Source of the DNA: Limnephilus marmoratus
Taxonomy: Eukaryota; Arthropoda; Insecta; Trichoptera; Limnephilidae
Assembly: GCA_917880885.1 (NCBI GenBank)
Contig: OU862910.1
Coordinates: 23,138,710-23,202,709 of the forward strand
Length of the DNA: 64,000 nucleotides
Reading direction: 5' to 3'
Part shown: positions 54,311 to 64,000 of the stretch, piece after piece
Numbering within the stretch: the stretch's first letter is position 1
How the letters are laid out: every line of letters starts with the position of its first letter
Position numbers and translations under genes: made by a program
The notes under the pieces: generated by a model
Database searches by the model: none
What the model was told of the DNA's origin: nothing
Seen by the model: the letters and a program-made list of their open reading frames with translations, nothing else

Positions 54311-57300
54311 TCATTTGGATTGTTTCTTTGCATTTCTCATTGATTTAAATTTACTGACAGGTCTCTTCTGATCTGTACTGGTGTCACTAATGGATTCATT
54401 ATCATCTTTGGAATGTTCCACAATATTTCCAAGAATTATTTGTTGAGTCCTCCTGTCTATTCTCCGTGGCTGTTCAACTTCAACATCTTCGTCATTGGCC
54501 AAGTCATTGTGCACTTCTTCTTTGACTTTATGAATATTTTTTAAGATGGACTTAGTTTCTTTTTTGAAATTTTCAGGGAATGCTCTGTAAATATCAGAAG
54601 GGCTGGTTATGGCATCTGTGGAGTTAGTATTTTTAATTTCCTCATCACTGTGGCTGAAATTTATTGTTGCTGTTTTGGCATCAGAAGCAACTTGGCCAGC
54701 GAAAGAAACTTTTCTTGATTTGACTACACTTTTATCGGCATCTTCAGATTTTGGTTCGTTTTCATCCTCAGAGGAATCTGAATAATAATTATCTTCATAT
54801 TCTTCAGAAGACTTTTCCGAGTCTTCCTCCTTGTCTTCCTCTTCTTGGCCACCATAGATATTGTCATACAATCTGTAATGAAAGCATAATGAAATCAGTT
54901 ACCATATATCCCACGCCTAATTCTGTTTTTTTTTTTTAAATTTAATATTGATATAGCACGGTCCCAGAAAATGATCTAATTTTCTTTTTACGTGGATTGT
55001 TAACAGCTAGAAAAGGTGGTCAGTCTTTGGTATTCTATATAACAACCGGAATTAACGATAAAAAATTAGGACCACCATAATAATATTTATACATTTAAAT
55101 CAGTCAGTGGCTGAGTGGGTATCGCGTTTGGGTCCCACCCGGGCGCCTCGTGTTTGATTCCTCGGCTGGCTAAGTCCTCCATCACGACACAAGCAACATT
55201 TTTTGCTTAGTGTGGTGGTGGTAAGAGATTTTGAAACATTGTTGGGTTATTCGTAACCTGGGAATGTTTGCCTTTCGTTTAACCCCAATTGGTCGGCTGG
55301 CTACATTTGCAGCCCGGATAATTCGGGCCTAGCTGACGGCTGGCTACATTTGTAGCCACGGAGTGTGAATCACTTTCATTATTATTTGTAACGCTTATTT
55401 ACTGATCAAAGACGAAAGAAAGGGGATTTTTCATTAGCCTGGTGATTTGTCTACCACATAAATATATTAACATTTTTACTAGGGAGTTTTTTAACTTCTG
55501 ACCTGTTTTTGTAATATCTTATCTCACAGAAATCTCCTATCGGAAGATATGCCGTTCACACAGTTACGTTACAGCTTGCCTGTGAACTGGTCGCGCCGTC
55601 ATCGGATCCGCCTGTCGGTACACACGTCTTTAGTGTGTTTGTTTATATTTTAGGGTACCCATTAGTTTTTATCGTTTCGAGGCGCCGGTAACTGGAGATT
55701 GCTTATGACTTGTTGGTGTTATATTATAAACATTAAGATTTTGTGGACTTCGTCGTGTTTTGTTACGTGAATTTTATTTTTTATATTCTTGATTTTGATC
55801 TCAATATTACTATTTGAACAATGGAAGAGGAAGACGTAGAACGATATGTTTTAAACATTGATTCAGATTTTTCTGAGTGATGATGATGAGTATAGAGTGG
55901 ACAATTTAGAGGATTCAGATGATCCTCCAGAAATAAGTGACAGTGAAATTGAGGATTCTGATTTATTAGAAATTAATCCCCCGGCAGAAATAAATGGACA
56001 GAGTTTTTCGCCTGCGTGGAGAAATGGTAACAGTTTAATTTTCAAACGCTAATAGTCAACTCAAAGTGACAAACATCATATCGGCGATGTTATGTTTGTA
56101 AAAACACTACGCGAGAGCCAAAAAATCGAGTTCAGACTCATCATTGGTGTAGTGACTGTAAAGTTGCCTTATGCCCTAAAAAATGTTTTAAAATATATCA
56201 CACAATACAAAACTTTTAATTGATAAAACATGCCTGGCCTCACCAAACTAACGCATGGTCACCCTGTTCAATGCCGACGCAGCGTAACTTGAATGTGAGT
56301 GAGTGAGAAGGGCGATTTATTACAGTGACTGAAAAAATCATTTGTTTACGTATATTCGTTGAAGAAAAAAGTTTTTTTTTGTTATAACATGTGGAAAAGT
56401 ACATTCATGACGTCTACTAATTAATTTTTATGATAAACTATACCATTACTATTCTATGACTGATTATTTGCAGGAGAGCTACATTTATTGTGGTAATTAC
56501 AAGTTTATTTATTAGTTGACCACCTCTACTCAACATCTTTTTATTATTATTTTTAACTGTACATTAAACAATTATTTGTATTGCAAAATTTTTTTCAAAA
56601 CTTTAAATCAGAATAATTAGAATTTTAATATATAAGTTGCAAAACTGAAAATTCACGCTGTTTCCGGGGAGCATTCGGCAAATGTAGCCAGCCAATAGGG
56701 GTTAAAAAAAAAATACATATATATGTATTTATACATTCTTCCTTTGTCGTATTATGGTTTCAAAAAGTACCTACTTAAATAATATTGGTTTTAGAACATT
56801 TAAAAATACATATGTACAGTAGCGATGTGTCAGTTCAGCTGGAATGGGCTCATGTGATCCGCTCCTTTGCGGGAAGCGGTTCCTACTCCCACTCCTTTTT
56901 CAAATCGACTACTCCAAGAGAACCCTGTCCCGGAACTCGGGCTCATTCCCAAACCCGAAAAACTCGGATGCCTCCACCGGCCGGCGGGTGTCCCCGTGTT
57001 CGCCGCGAGGCGAGGTACTCCGGTACTAGTGAGTCTAGTGACTGAGTAGTAGTAAGTAGTAACCGTCCGGTGTCCCCGAAGCGCTACACTCTCCACTCCA
57101 CTCACGAGTCGCGAGTCTCGGCGAGTGTCGGGTTCTTGGAACTGCGTGAATCGTGAAACACTCGAGCTACTCAACGCCGCAGCGCGAAGCCGCGGCGCAG
57201 ATTCGAATTACAAGTCCCGAGATCGCCGAGTACGCTTAATACAAACCCATGCATCTTGGTCCGAGCGACGTGAGTCGTGAACCGCGAAAAATACCCGCCA

Positions 57301-60300
57301 CTCTTGTCACTCCCTCCCACTCCCGCGACTCACGAACCACGATACATTCCTCATTCAGTCATTCTTGCCCCGGCCGGCAATCAACACGCACGTGCCTGAC
57401 CGCTTGGCGTAACAGTATACTGCTGCCTAACGTCATCGCGGAATTGTTTAGAATATTCGACTAGAAACGGAGTCATTTTCAATTAGAGCGTATATTGGTA
57501 TTGTTACTCAACGGGTGAAGTGCATTATAAAATAATAGTTTATAATAAAGCATTACAGCTAATTTACTTATTTAAATTCTCAATAAAAGCCCGTGCAATG
57601 TAGGTCCATTGAATGTACCTACATTGCACGGGTGACGGGTCCGAGCCCTCGTGCGGGTCTTGTCCTGCTCCAGGGTTCTGAGTTGTCGTGCGGGTTCTAC
57701 GAGTAGGTCCTGGCTCCAAGTTCTTTGAACCCGTGCGTCCCGGTTCGGTGCACCGCAACAACATTCAGTGCTCAGTCCGCAGTGTCCGCACCTAAGAACT
57801 CGGACCCGGGACCTGCTCCTAGAACCCGTGGACTTTTAAGAGGAGGCAAGTCTCGGAGGCTTCCGGTAAAATGCAGAACTTACCCACCTCTAATGTACAG
57901 GCAAAATTTAACCAACGATTCCTGCGCTTATTGAGAGTAAAAAATGTATATGAAATTTTGATTTCTGTTTTTTTTTTTCAAATTCAAACAAAGATTTTAT
58001 ATATATATTCACTGGTTACCTGACCTGACCCTAACTGTCCAATACCTTTCGACGATAAATGAAGAAAAAAAAAACTCACCGGGGACCAAAATTGCCTTTT
58101 ACATTTTACTACAAATAAGCTCAGGAATCACTGGTTAAAGTTTTTTATGCTGATAACCTGTAGATAAATGTTCTGTATTGTATCTTTCGATGTTTTTGTT
58201 TATATTGGTGTGAAAAAAGTTAACTCACCTATCCAGTTCATCTTCTAACTCTTCTTCTTCCTCAAGTTCATTTAGTCTTCGAAATATATCTTCCTCTGTA
58301 CTGCATTTGTTCTTTTTCCTCTGTCGTAAATCTGCCAATTTTTTCCTCAACACGAACTCTTTGGATTCTTCGTTTTCATCCTCTTTTGTTGTTTTACTTT
58401 TGCTAACACTTGGTTTCTTAGAGTCAGCCTTTGTTTTGCTACTTACAGCTTTAGTAGCTGGCACTACAATTGACTTTTTTTCTTCATTAATATGTAACTC
58501 CTCTATTTCTTCTTGTAGTTCTAATAATTCTAGTTTGGACATGATTTCTTCATGATCAACATCAATTCCTTCCTTATTTTCCTTCTTTCTGTATTCTTTC
58601 ATTCTTTGGGCATGTTCATCTCTCCAAGTGTTTTCAGTTGCTTCATGATAGGGCTCTATTATTTCTTGAAGGTCGGTAGCAAACACATTATCTTGTGAAA
58701 ATTTCATGCGACTCTCTACGAAATTACGTTCCTTACCCAACTCTTGGAGAACGGTATCAGCTCCTACAAACAAAAGCTTGTTTAAATGCAGCAAAATAAT
58801 AAAGACATAAAAAAAGAAAATAATGGAGTTTGTGGTCAAATTGATGGTAAATATTCGGAACAAACGTCAACGGTTATGTAACGGGATTGTGTATGTTATC
58901 TTTACTTTAAAAAACAGCCCCTTTTTGAATGGTTTGTCTGGCAAAGCAGGGTTTGTGTAGCGGGCTTGTGTATATTATCTTAATTTTAAAAGTTTTATCA
59001 AAAAAACGTGCGTATTAACCGTTGACATTTGTTCCGAACTGCAAACAGAGTGATTTGACAGTGTGAAAGCAAATTTTCAATTTACGTTAAAATTAAAAAT
59101 GCAACATTTTCAACCTCCCCCAATGCAAATAGTTGTCTTTTATGGTAATTAAGAAGAATCTAAAAGTTTTATCAAAAAAAAGTGCGGTAAATGTCGGTTC
59201 GGACTGGCCACGCTTATTACGAATAATTTTTAGAAAAAAACTTTAGATTCGCCTTAATTACTATAAAAGGAAACTTTTTGGCTTTGGGGCGGCGGAAAAT
59301 AATGCATTTTAATTTTCAATTGCATAAAACCAAAATTCACTTCGCGAACCGACCCAGCGAAAATCCGCGGCCGTAACTGTCACTGTTATGTTGGTATCCT
59401 TGATAAATTAACAAGAGCTAATACGACTGTAGCTGACTTCGTTAGATAAGGCGCGTAATTATGAAATTTGTCTAGCGGGCTTGTTTGTGTAACATGGTTT
59501 GTGATACAAAAGAATGTGCCCCTTTATAACGCCTACTCGCGTAAACGCAAGAAAAACATCCCAGTTTTCAAGTGGTTTAGCGGCTACGCTAGGTTTGTGT
59601 AACACGGTTTGTGATTCGCGGTATTTCATGTAGGTATCCCACGAAGTCGGCTACAGTCCATAACAGTGACAGCTACGGCCGCGGATTTTCGCTGCGTCGG
59701 TTCGCGAAGTGAATTTTGGTTTTATGCAATTGAAAATTAAAATGCATTATTTTCCGCCGCCCCAAAGCCAAAAAGTTTCCTTTTATAGTAATTAAGGCGA
59801 ATCTAAAGTTTTTTTCTAAAAATTATTCGTAATAAGCGTGGCCAGTCCGAACCGATAATTACCAAAAGTGCGTATTAACCGTTGACGTTTGTTCCGATCA
59901 ATTACCAAATTGATATTACGTATCTTGATAATAAACACAGAATCTTACTTTTGATTCGCCGGAGACAAATTTGCTGTGCTTCACTCGATGTGCATTTGGT
60001 AAAGTAGCCACATCCCAAAGACACCATAATTTCATTTGTGTGAATCAATTTTCCCCTCATGAGTATTCGGCTACATACTGGGACAAGAATTGACGGCTCT
60101 AAACTCTCGCTATAAGTTTTTAAATCCGTAATCAAATTGTCATGAGCGCTTTTATACTTTTCGCAGAACGATTCATAGTCCTCATTCTCCCGTATTACCT
60201 GAAACAAATTAGATAATACAGTAATTACCCTCTGATTGTTTCTGCTTTGATAACGATGTTATTCAATCAAAGTGTAATTAATTTACATTGTGATAAAAAG

Positions 60301-60386
60301 TACGATAATACGCGCTGTTATAACCTCGAACCCGAATCGGACACTAGTTTACTTACATTGTTAAACGTATCATTGAGGACATTCAT
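54311..60386 (-). CDS. URI1: URI1, unconventional prefoldin RPB5 interactor, 4 exons
   Basis: Family role: an alpha-type prefoldin-like scaffold of the R2TP/prefoldin-like complex; it binds the RPB5 subunit of RNA polymerases and acts in polymerase assembly and TOR-linked signalling. Exons 5'->3': 60386-60357, 60198-59949, 58763-58229, 54872-54311; GT-AG, phases consistent, 1,377 nt, 458 aa (human about 535). Residues about 11-125 form the prefoldin-like coiled coil with central beta strands (GKLIHTNEIMVSLGCGYF). Then come a Glu-rich coiled coil in exon 3 (LELLELQEEIEELHINEEKK), a Lys/Ser-rich linker, an acidic Ser/Glu tract in exon 4, and a conserved-looking RKVSFAGQV motif near residue 327. 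The tiny 10-codon first exon is supported by ATG, phase and a GTAAGT donor. Intron 3 is 3.36 kb and carries a SINE, a piggyBac-like element and a hAT-like element. Confidence 0.88.
55098..55282 (+). repeat. tRNA-like SINE, 5' and middle part (best copy)
   Basis: CAGTGGCTGAGTGGGTATCG (A-box-like), GTGTTTGATTCCTCGGCTGG (B-box-like), then AAGTCCTCCATCACGACA and a family-specific tail. Split at a TTAA by the piggyBac-like element; its A-run resumes at 56702. Confidence 0.8.
55283..56701 (+). mobile_element. piggyBac-like element, internally deleted, TTAA duplication
   Basis: TIRs CCCCAATTGGTCGGCTGGCT... and the inverse GCCAGCCAATAGGGG, flanked by TTAA (55279-55282, 56702-56705). Inside are a transposase start at 55821 and a C-terminal cysteine-rich domain at about 56070-56219; the DDD catalytic middle is missing. 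In URI1 intron 3, inside a SINE. Confidence 0.9.
55821..56219 (+). pseudogene. piggyBac-like transposase remnant (N-terminus plus CRD)
   Basis: ATG at 55821 (MEEEDVERYVLN, then a frameshift near 55875 into an acidic DDDEYRVDNLEDSDDPPEI stretch) is the usual acidic N-terminus. A separate frame ending TAA at 56217-56219 gives CYVC, HHWCSDC, CPKKCFKIYH, the zinc-binding C-terminal domain. The roughly 400-residue catalytic domain is absent. Confidence 0.8.
56820..57892. mobile_element. GC-rich hAT-like element (1,073 bp) in URI1 intron 3
   Basis: Ends TAGCGATGTG and CCCACCTCTA, flanked by a perfect 8-bp ATGTACAG (56812-56819, 57893-57900). Strikingly GC- and CpG-rich in an AT-rich intron. A perfect hairpin CCCGTGCAATGTAGGT and its inverse lies at 57589-57631. 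Overlapping open frames on both strands are composition artefacts. Confidence 0.85.
58855..59897. mobile_element. Foldback element 2 (URI1 intron 2)
   Basis: Outer ends TCGGAACAAACGTCAACGG (58855) and its inverse ending at 59897, with a further near-copy of that end at about 59017-59038. Inner arms 59194-59390 and 59659-59855 are near-perfect inverses. The core 59480-59615 matches 3565-3690 of foldback 1. It makes up nearly all of the 1.19-kb intron. Confidence 0.8.
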
Positions 60387-60756
60387 TTTCGATTGTATAC
60401 GTTATTATCATTAATAGAAATTCAACAACCAAACATATTTATTAAAAAAACTATAGAAAAAATCATTCTTGGTAAATATGTCAAAAAACCACTCTGCCGC
60501 TCTATAGATTGACAACAATTTTAAACTGTCAAAAATATATCATGAATATGAATACCACGATGAAAATTAAAATATCTATGACCGAATAGATATCTTTATG
60601 GTATAATTAAAAAGCCATTTTTTTTCGAGCAAGCATCAATATAATGCCCAAAAGTTGAATATTATAATTCCAAGGAGAAATTGTTTATTTTATAAATATG
60701 ATATATTCCATAAAAATTGTATAACTCACTTGATGTACTAGCTGCATTCTCATTCT

Positions 60757-61390
60757 CATTAATTGCGGGTATGGGTACCGCCGCCCCAGGAACCACTTAT
60801 TTTTATTTATTATTTATTTATTTATCTATAAAAAGAATGTTTGTATTACATTATTCGATGCCTGTCTCACTAGGGTATACCTGTGTTGAGACAGGCGTAG
60901 AGGTACATAAATGAGTATCATACAAAAGAATATATTACAACATAAGAACATTTAAGGTAAGATACATACTGATTTATACAATTCAAACAGAAAGATGATT
61001 AAGATTGAGGGTTAATATCATAAAGAGAGCATTATATAGGTGAAGGAAGAGATGAATAAAGTAGTAAATCCTTTCGAATCTATATAGGTAGTTATATTAT
61101 ACATATAGGATTTTACTATTGGATAACAAACAACTCTGCCGTAGGTCACTCTGAGTGGTTTTCTACGTTTGGTTTCTTAGCAGGGGTGTTATCAGGTAAG
61201 GTGTGTTCAAGCCTTGGCGGCGGATGTGCCTGCCCACCAGCTGAGTGGTGGGCGGGATCGGGAGAGGCTGATTTGGGGAGGCCCTTTGACCTATCCAGCT
61301 GGTCTCTCTCGGCCCATCTTCTTGCACTACAGAGGGAGGGATGGATTCATTCTCCTGGAGGCGCGCGCTGACCCCTAAAGTTCTCATGCC
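60757..61390 (+). repeat. SINE copy d, split by a LINE 3' fragment
   Basis: The head GGGTATGGGTACCGCCGCCCC is at 60767. The family body resumes at about 61113 (GGATAACAAACAACTCTGCC...) and runs to about 61390 without the hairpin tail. The inserted 60797-61110 starts with an ATTT-rich run and a stem GCCTGTCTCACTAGGG...GAGACAGGC, like a LINE 3' end in minus orientation. Confidence 0.7.
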
Positions 61391-61902
61391 AGTGGAGATC
61401 CGTGGCTTTTCATTTTCAGCTAGAGTGCTAAATAATATAATTTGATAATAATTGAAAAGTGTGACATTTTTGATGTTGATGTAGCTGAAAATGTGTTCTT
61501 TTCTAAATTAAAATTTTTTGTAATAAGTGTTTATTTTTATTTTAGGAAGGCTGTGGTCTTCCCAGACTGAAAAATCTTCATACAAAAAATTTTAATTAAA
61601 AAAAAATTCCAGCTACAACAACACCAATAACGCCGCTTTTCTTATTGAGCGAGCTCACGAAAAGTATATAACCACTCTTGTAGAAACTTGTATATTATAT
61701 ATTATAAAAACCTATCACTTGTAGAAGTTAATGCCATGAACATTTTTATCATAATCAACTTCACAATATTCTCATTATTCACTAATTGAGAATCGACTGG
61801 GTTGGCTTTGGATAGGTGGACTTTTATCGCTTTTACGTGATATTCATATAAAAAAATAGTCTACTTTTATTGAATTATGCGTGAGTGTGGATTTGCCCCT
61901 AT

Positions 61903-62075
61903 CATTGACTCCGGTCCCTCCCCGTTTGCCTCCCGTCCTCAATCCTTCCTATTATGCTTCCTCCAATACTCTTGTATTTGTCCTTTAACCTTCCTCTAAT
62001 ATATAAGAGTATTGGAGGAAGTATAGTAGGAAGGCTTGAGGACAGGAGACAAATGGGGAGGGACCGGAGTCAATG
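61903..62075. mobile_element. Short foldback upstream of ABT1
   Basis: Arms 61903-61974 and 62006-62075 are inverse with few mismatches (CATTGACTCCGGTCCCTCCC and its inverse at the edges), leaving a loop of about 30 nt. No target duplication was seen. It ends about 430 bp before the ABT1 start. Confidence 0.75.
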
Positions 62076-62504
62076 AAAAGCATTATTTGTAGAGGAGACC
62101 AAATTATCATCTGGGATTATGCATGAAACAAAATTGCTTGATTTTAAATATATTTTGGTTCTGGTAACCTCTTCTAACCTTTTGTAAAAAAAAATAATTT
62201 CGGTATTGTATCTCATGATATCCTAATAAAAATATAATATAATGATAAATAATGGCGTAATAAAAATATAATACAATATGCTTGTTAGAATTTATTCGCT
62301 AAAGTTCTTACCTGAAAAGTTTTTTTTTGTCTCCTTGGTAGATACTTTTTATTGATCGTAAAATCCTACTTATGGCAATAAATTCGAAACTCCATTAAAT
62401 TTTGTGGGCATGGGCTGTCATCTTTCAGAAATTTTGTGAATTCTATACATTTTCTGGTATGTGAAAAGTGAAAATATTTATTCCCATTTAATACATTTGT
62501 CACA

Positions 62505-63194
62505 ATGAAAATGTCTGTCTCAGACGTATCGGAAGAAACAGCCAGCAATAACAACATCAAATGTCCAAATGGAGAAAAGGTTTTGAAATTAAAGAAACGT
62601 GGAATTATATATTTATCTACAATTCCGCCTTTAATGACAGTTGCAAAAATTAGAGAAATATTCGGTCAATATGGAGAAATCGGAAGAGTATATTTACAAT
62701 TACCAAAGAGTGAGTATTGCTTAATTAAGTAATAATAACTACCTACATCATTTATGGTGGAAAAAAGAACAGATTTAAATTCATAATTTGAAGAAACATC
62801 GAACCTTTGCATAGGTTTTGACCTTTGTTAATATCTATTTACTTGATTTCCAGAAGATCCCGACGTGCAAAAAAAACGTAAGTCCAGAATAAATTTCACC
62901 GAAGGGTGGGTGGAGTTTGAGAGCAAAAGGATTGCTAAAAAAGTGTCTGCTCTTTTAAATAACCAAAGGATAGGAACTAGGAAAAAATCTAGATACTATG
63001 ATATGGTGTGGAATATCAAATATTTACCAAGATTCAAGTGGGTGCATCTCAGCGAGCGACTAGCTTATGAACGAGCTGTTTATAAACAGAGGTTGCGTGC
63101 TGAAATTGCTCAAGCCAAGAAAGAAGCCACATATTTCCAGAACAATGTTGAAAAGAGTCAAAAGAAGAAGAAGAAAGAAGCGGGAAAATCTTAA
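62505..63194 (+). CDS. ABT1: ABT1/ESF2 family RRM protein, 2 exons
   Basis: Exons 62505-62709 and 62854-63194 (GTGAGT donor, CAG acceptor, phase 1), 546 nt, 181 aa plus TAA. One RNA-recognition motif: RNP2-like IIYLSTIP at about residue 33, a helix KIREIFGQYGEIGRVYLQLP, RNP1-like GWVEFESK at about 84, then the WNIKYLPRFKWVHLSERLAYE signature typical of the ESF2/ABT1 family and a Lys-rich tail (QKKKKKEAGKS). Known homologs (yeast Esf2, vertebrate ABT1) act in the nucleolus in 18S rRNA processing; vertebrate ABT1 was also described as a TBP-binding activator. This protein is shorter than the human one (about 272 aa), mainly at its ends. An AATAAA lies at 63352-63357. Confidence 0.9.
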
Positions 63195-63582
63195 CTCCCC
63201 TGTGCAGAATATTTGTAGTGCAAGCTGAATACTGAATAATATTCATTATTTAATCATTGAAAATGATATGTAAGATAATATTATTATTGTCAATCTGATA
63301 TTCTTTACTGTAAAATATTCAAATATGTGGTATATTCAATGTGATTAATTTAATAAATTTGACAACTCGGTACGTTGATTTCATTATTTCATATTATTAT
63401 TAAATTTATTTTAAAATGCATTTTGACACAACATACTACGTATCGTGGCCAATATGGATAAAATCGAATTGCATACCCCGTGTGTGCATGCAGCTGGAAA
63501 TATAACTATATTATTTTTATGTAAATTTTAATACACTAGTGTTTTATGTAAAAGCTCTGGAGATGAATAATTCATAGAAGTG

Positions 63583-64000
63583 AAATTTGGGAGGCCGGTT
63601 AGGTACCCCTGCTCCGCCACCCCAAGTGGTTCGCTATGTTTGGTGACTTAGCAGGGGTGCCCAGGTTCATGGGGTTAGCTTTGTCCGGAACTTACTGGCG
63701 GATGTGTCTGTCCACCAACTGCGTGGTAGTCCAGATCGGGAGAGACTGGTTGAGGGAGATCTTTTGACCTCTCGGAACATTGCCTTGCACTGCAATGGGA
63801 GGGATAGATTGATATGTCTGTCACTCCTGGACACACTGACCCCTAGATTCCTGCCCACCCAACATACCTTTTTCCTTCCCAGAACTTCCTCTCCTTCCTT
63901 TCCCTTAAAAGACACTCCAAAGAGCATCCCCAAAGATGACACAGGCCTTGAGGGGAAATATTTTCCTCAGGGCCTCCTGTGTGGAGTTAATTTAAAATAA
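63583..64000 (+). repeat. SINE copy e, longest, runs to the window edge
   Basis: Head AAATTTGGGAGGCCGG, full body including the block missing in copies a and c (CAGATCGGGAGAGACTGGTT), 3' hairpin (CTTGAGGGGAAATATTTTCC) and the start of the A-rich tail at 63993. The open frames here on both strands are shadows. Confidence 0.75.

Larger units (their letters stand above)
60387..62504. promoter_or_regulatory. Divergent URI1-ABT1 intergenic region
   Basis: 2.1 kb between start codons, so both promoters lie here; no core promoter element was assigned. About 370 bp on the URI1 side and 430 bp on the ABT1 side are free of recognised repeats. Between them are a SINE split by a LINE-tail fragment, and a short foldback. 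Confidence 0.55.

Noticed and set aside
55098..55165. A functional tRNA gene
   Set aside because: A/B-box-like words are present, but no complete cloverleaf or anticodon arm could be drawn, and the same sequence recurs as a dispersed repeat.
56830..57764. CpG-island promoter or coding exons
   Set aside because: The region is exactly bounded by an 8-bp duplication; open frames exist on both strands because stop codons are rare in GC-rich DNA.

Overview
This is a stretch of an insect nuclear genome. It has AT-rich introns with canonical GT-AG boundaries, four conserved eukaryotic housekeeping genes, and very dense transposable elements (TEs). No bacterial-style gene or operon is present. A moth or butterfly is my best guess, from repeats ending in a TTTATAATATTAGTA-type tail and the mix of LINEs, hAT MITEs and a piggyBac-like element. 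That order-level guess is low confidence.

Host genes, from left to right. (1) NBAS, minus strand, 41917 to 368: I could place 34 exons whose phases all agree, giving 1,873 codons plus a stop. The protein has an N-terminal beta-propeller and a Sec39 region and belongs to the NRZ/Dsl1 ER tethering complex. (2) RPN2 (ribophorin II), plus strand, 43444-54079, 9 exons, 650 codons, a subunit of the ER oligosaccharyltransferase. (3) URI1 (prefoldin-like RPB5 interactor), minus strand, 60386 to 54311, 4 exons, 458 codons. (4) ABT1/ESF2, plus strand, 62505-63194, 2 exons, 181 codons, a ribosome-biogenesis RRM protein. NBAS/RPN2 and URI1/ABT1 are divergent pairs (1.5 kb and 2.1 kb apart). RPN2/URI1 are convergent, with 231 bp between stop codons. 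NBAS and RPN2 both act at the ER, but the arrangement alone does not show co-regulation.

The introns and the two divergent gaps hold layered TEs. NBAS intron 1 has a three-level nest: a tRNA-like SINE split by an LTR/Gypsy element (200-bp LTRs, 5-bp target duplication CCGTG), itself split by a LINE with a 957-codon open frame. NBAS introns also carry RTE relics, three further LINE copies of two or three lineages, hAT-type MITEs with exact 8-bp duplications, Harbinger-like MITEs (TAA duplications) and foldback elements. RPN2 introns carry a 65-bp hAT-like mini-element nested in a 780-bp hAT-like element, and an 863-bp hAT-like element whose sister copy lies in NBAS. URI1 introns carry a gutted piggyBac-like element inside a SINE, a GC-rich 1.07-kb hAT-like element and a foldback that shares its core with one in NBAS.

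The most noteworthy signals are: the paired inverted hAT-like MITEs full of an iterated ATATCTAC motif between NBAS and RPN2; two foldbacks with unrelated arms but the same roughly 130-bp core; a SINE that shares its 3' hairpin tail with a LINE in the same window; and the LINE with an open frame inside a decayed Gypsy element. All calls come from reading the sequence. No database search was run.
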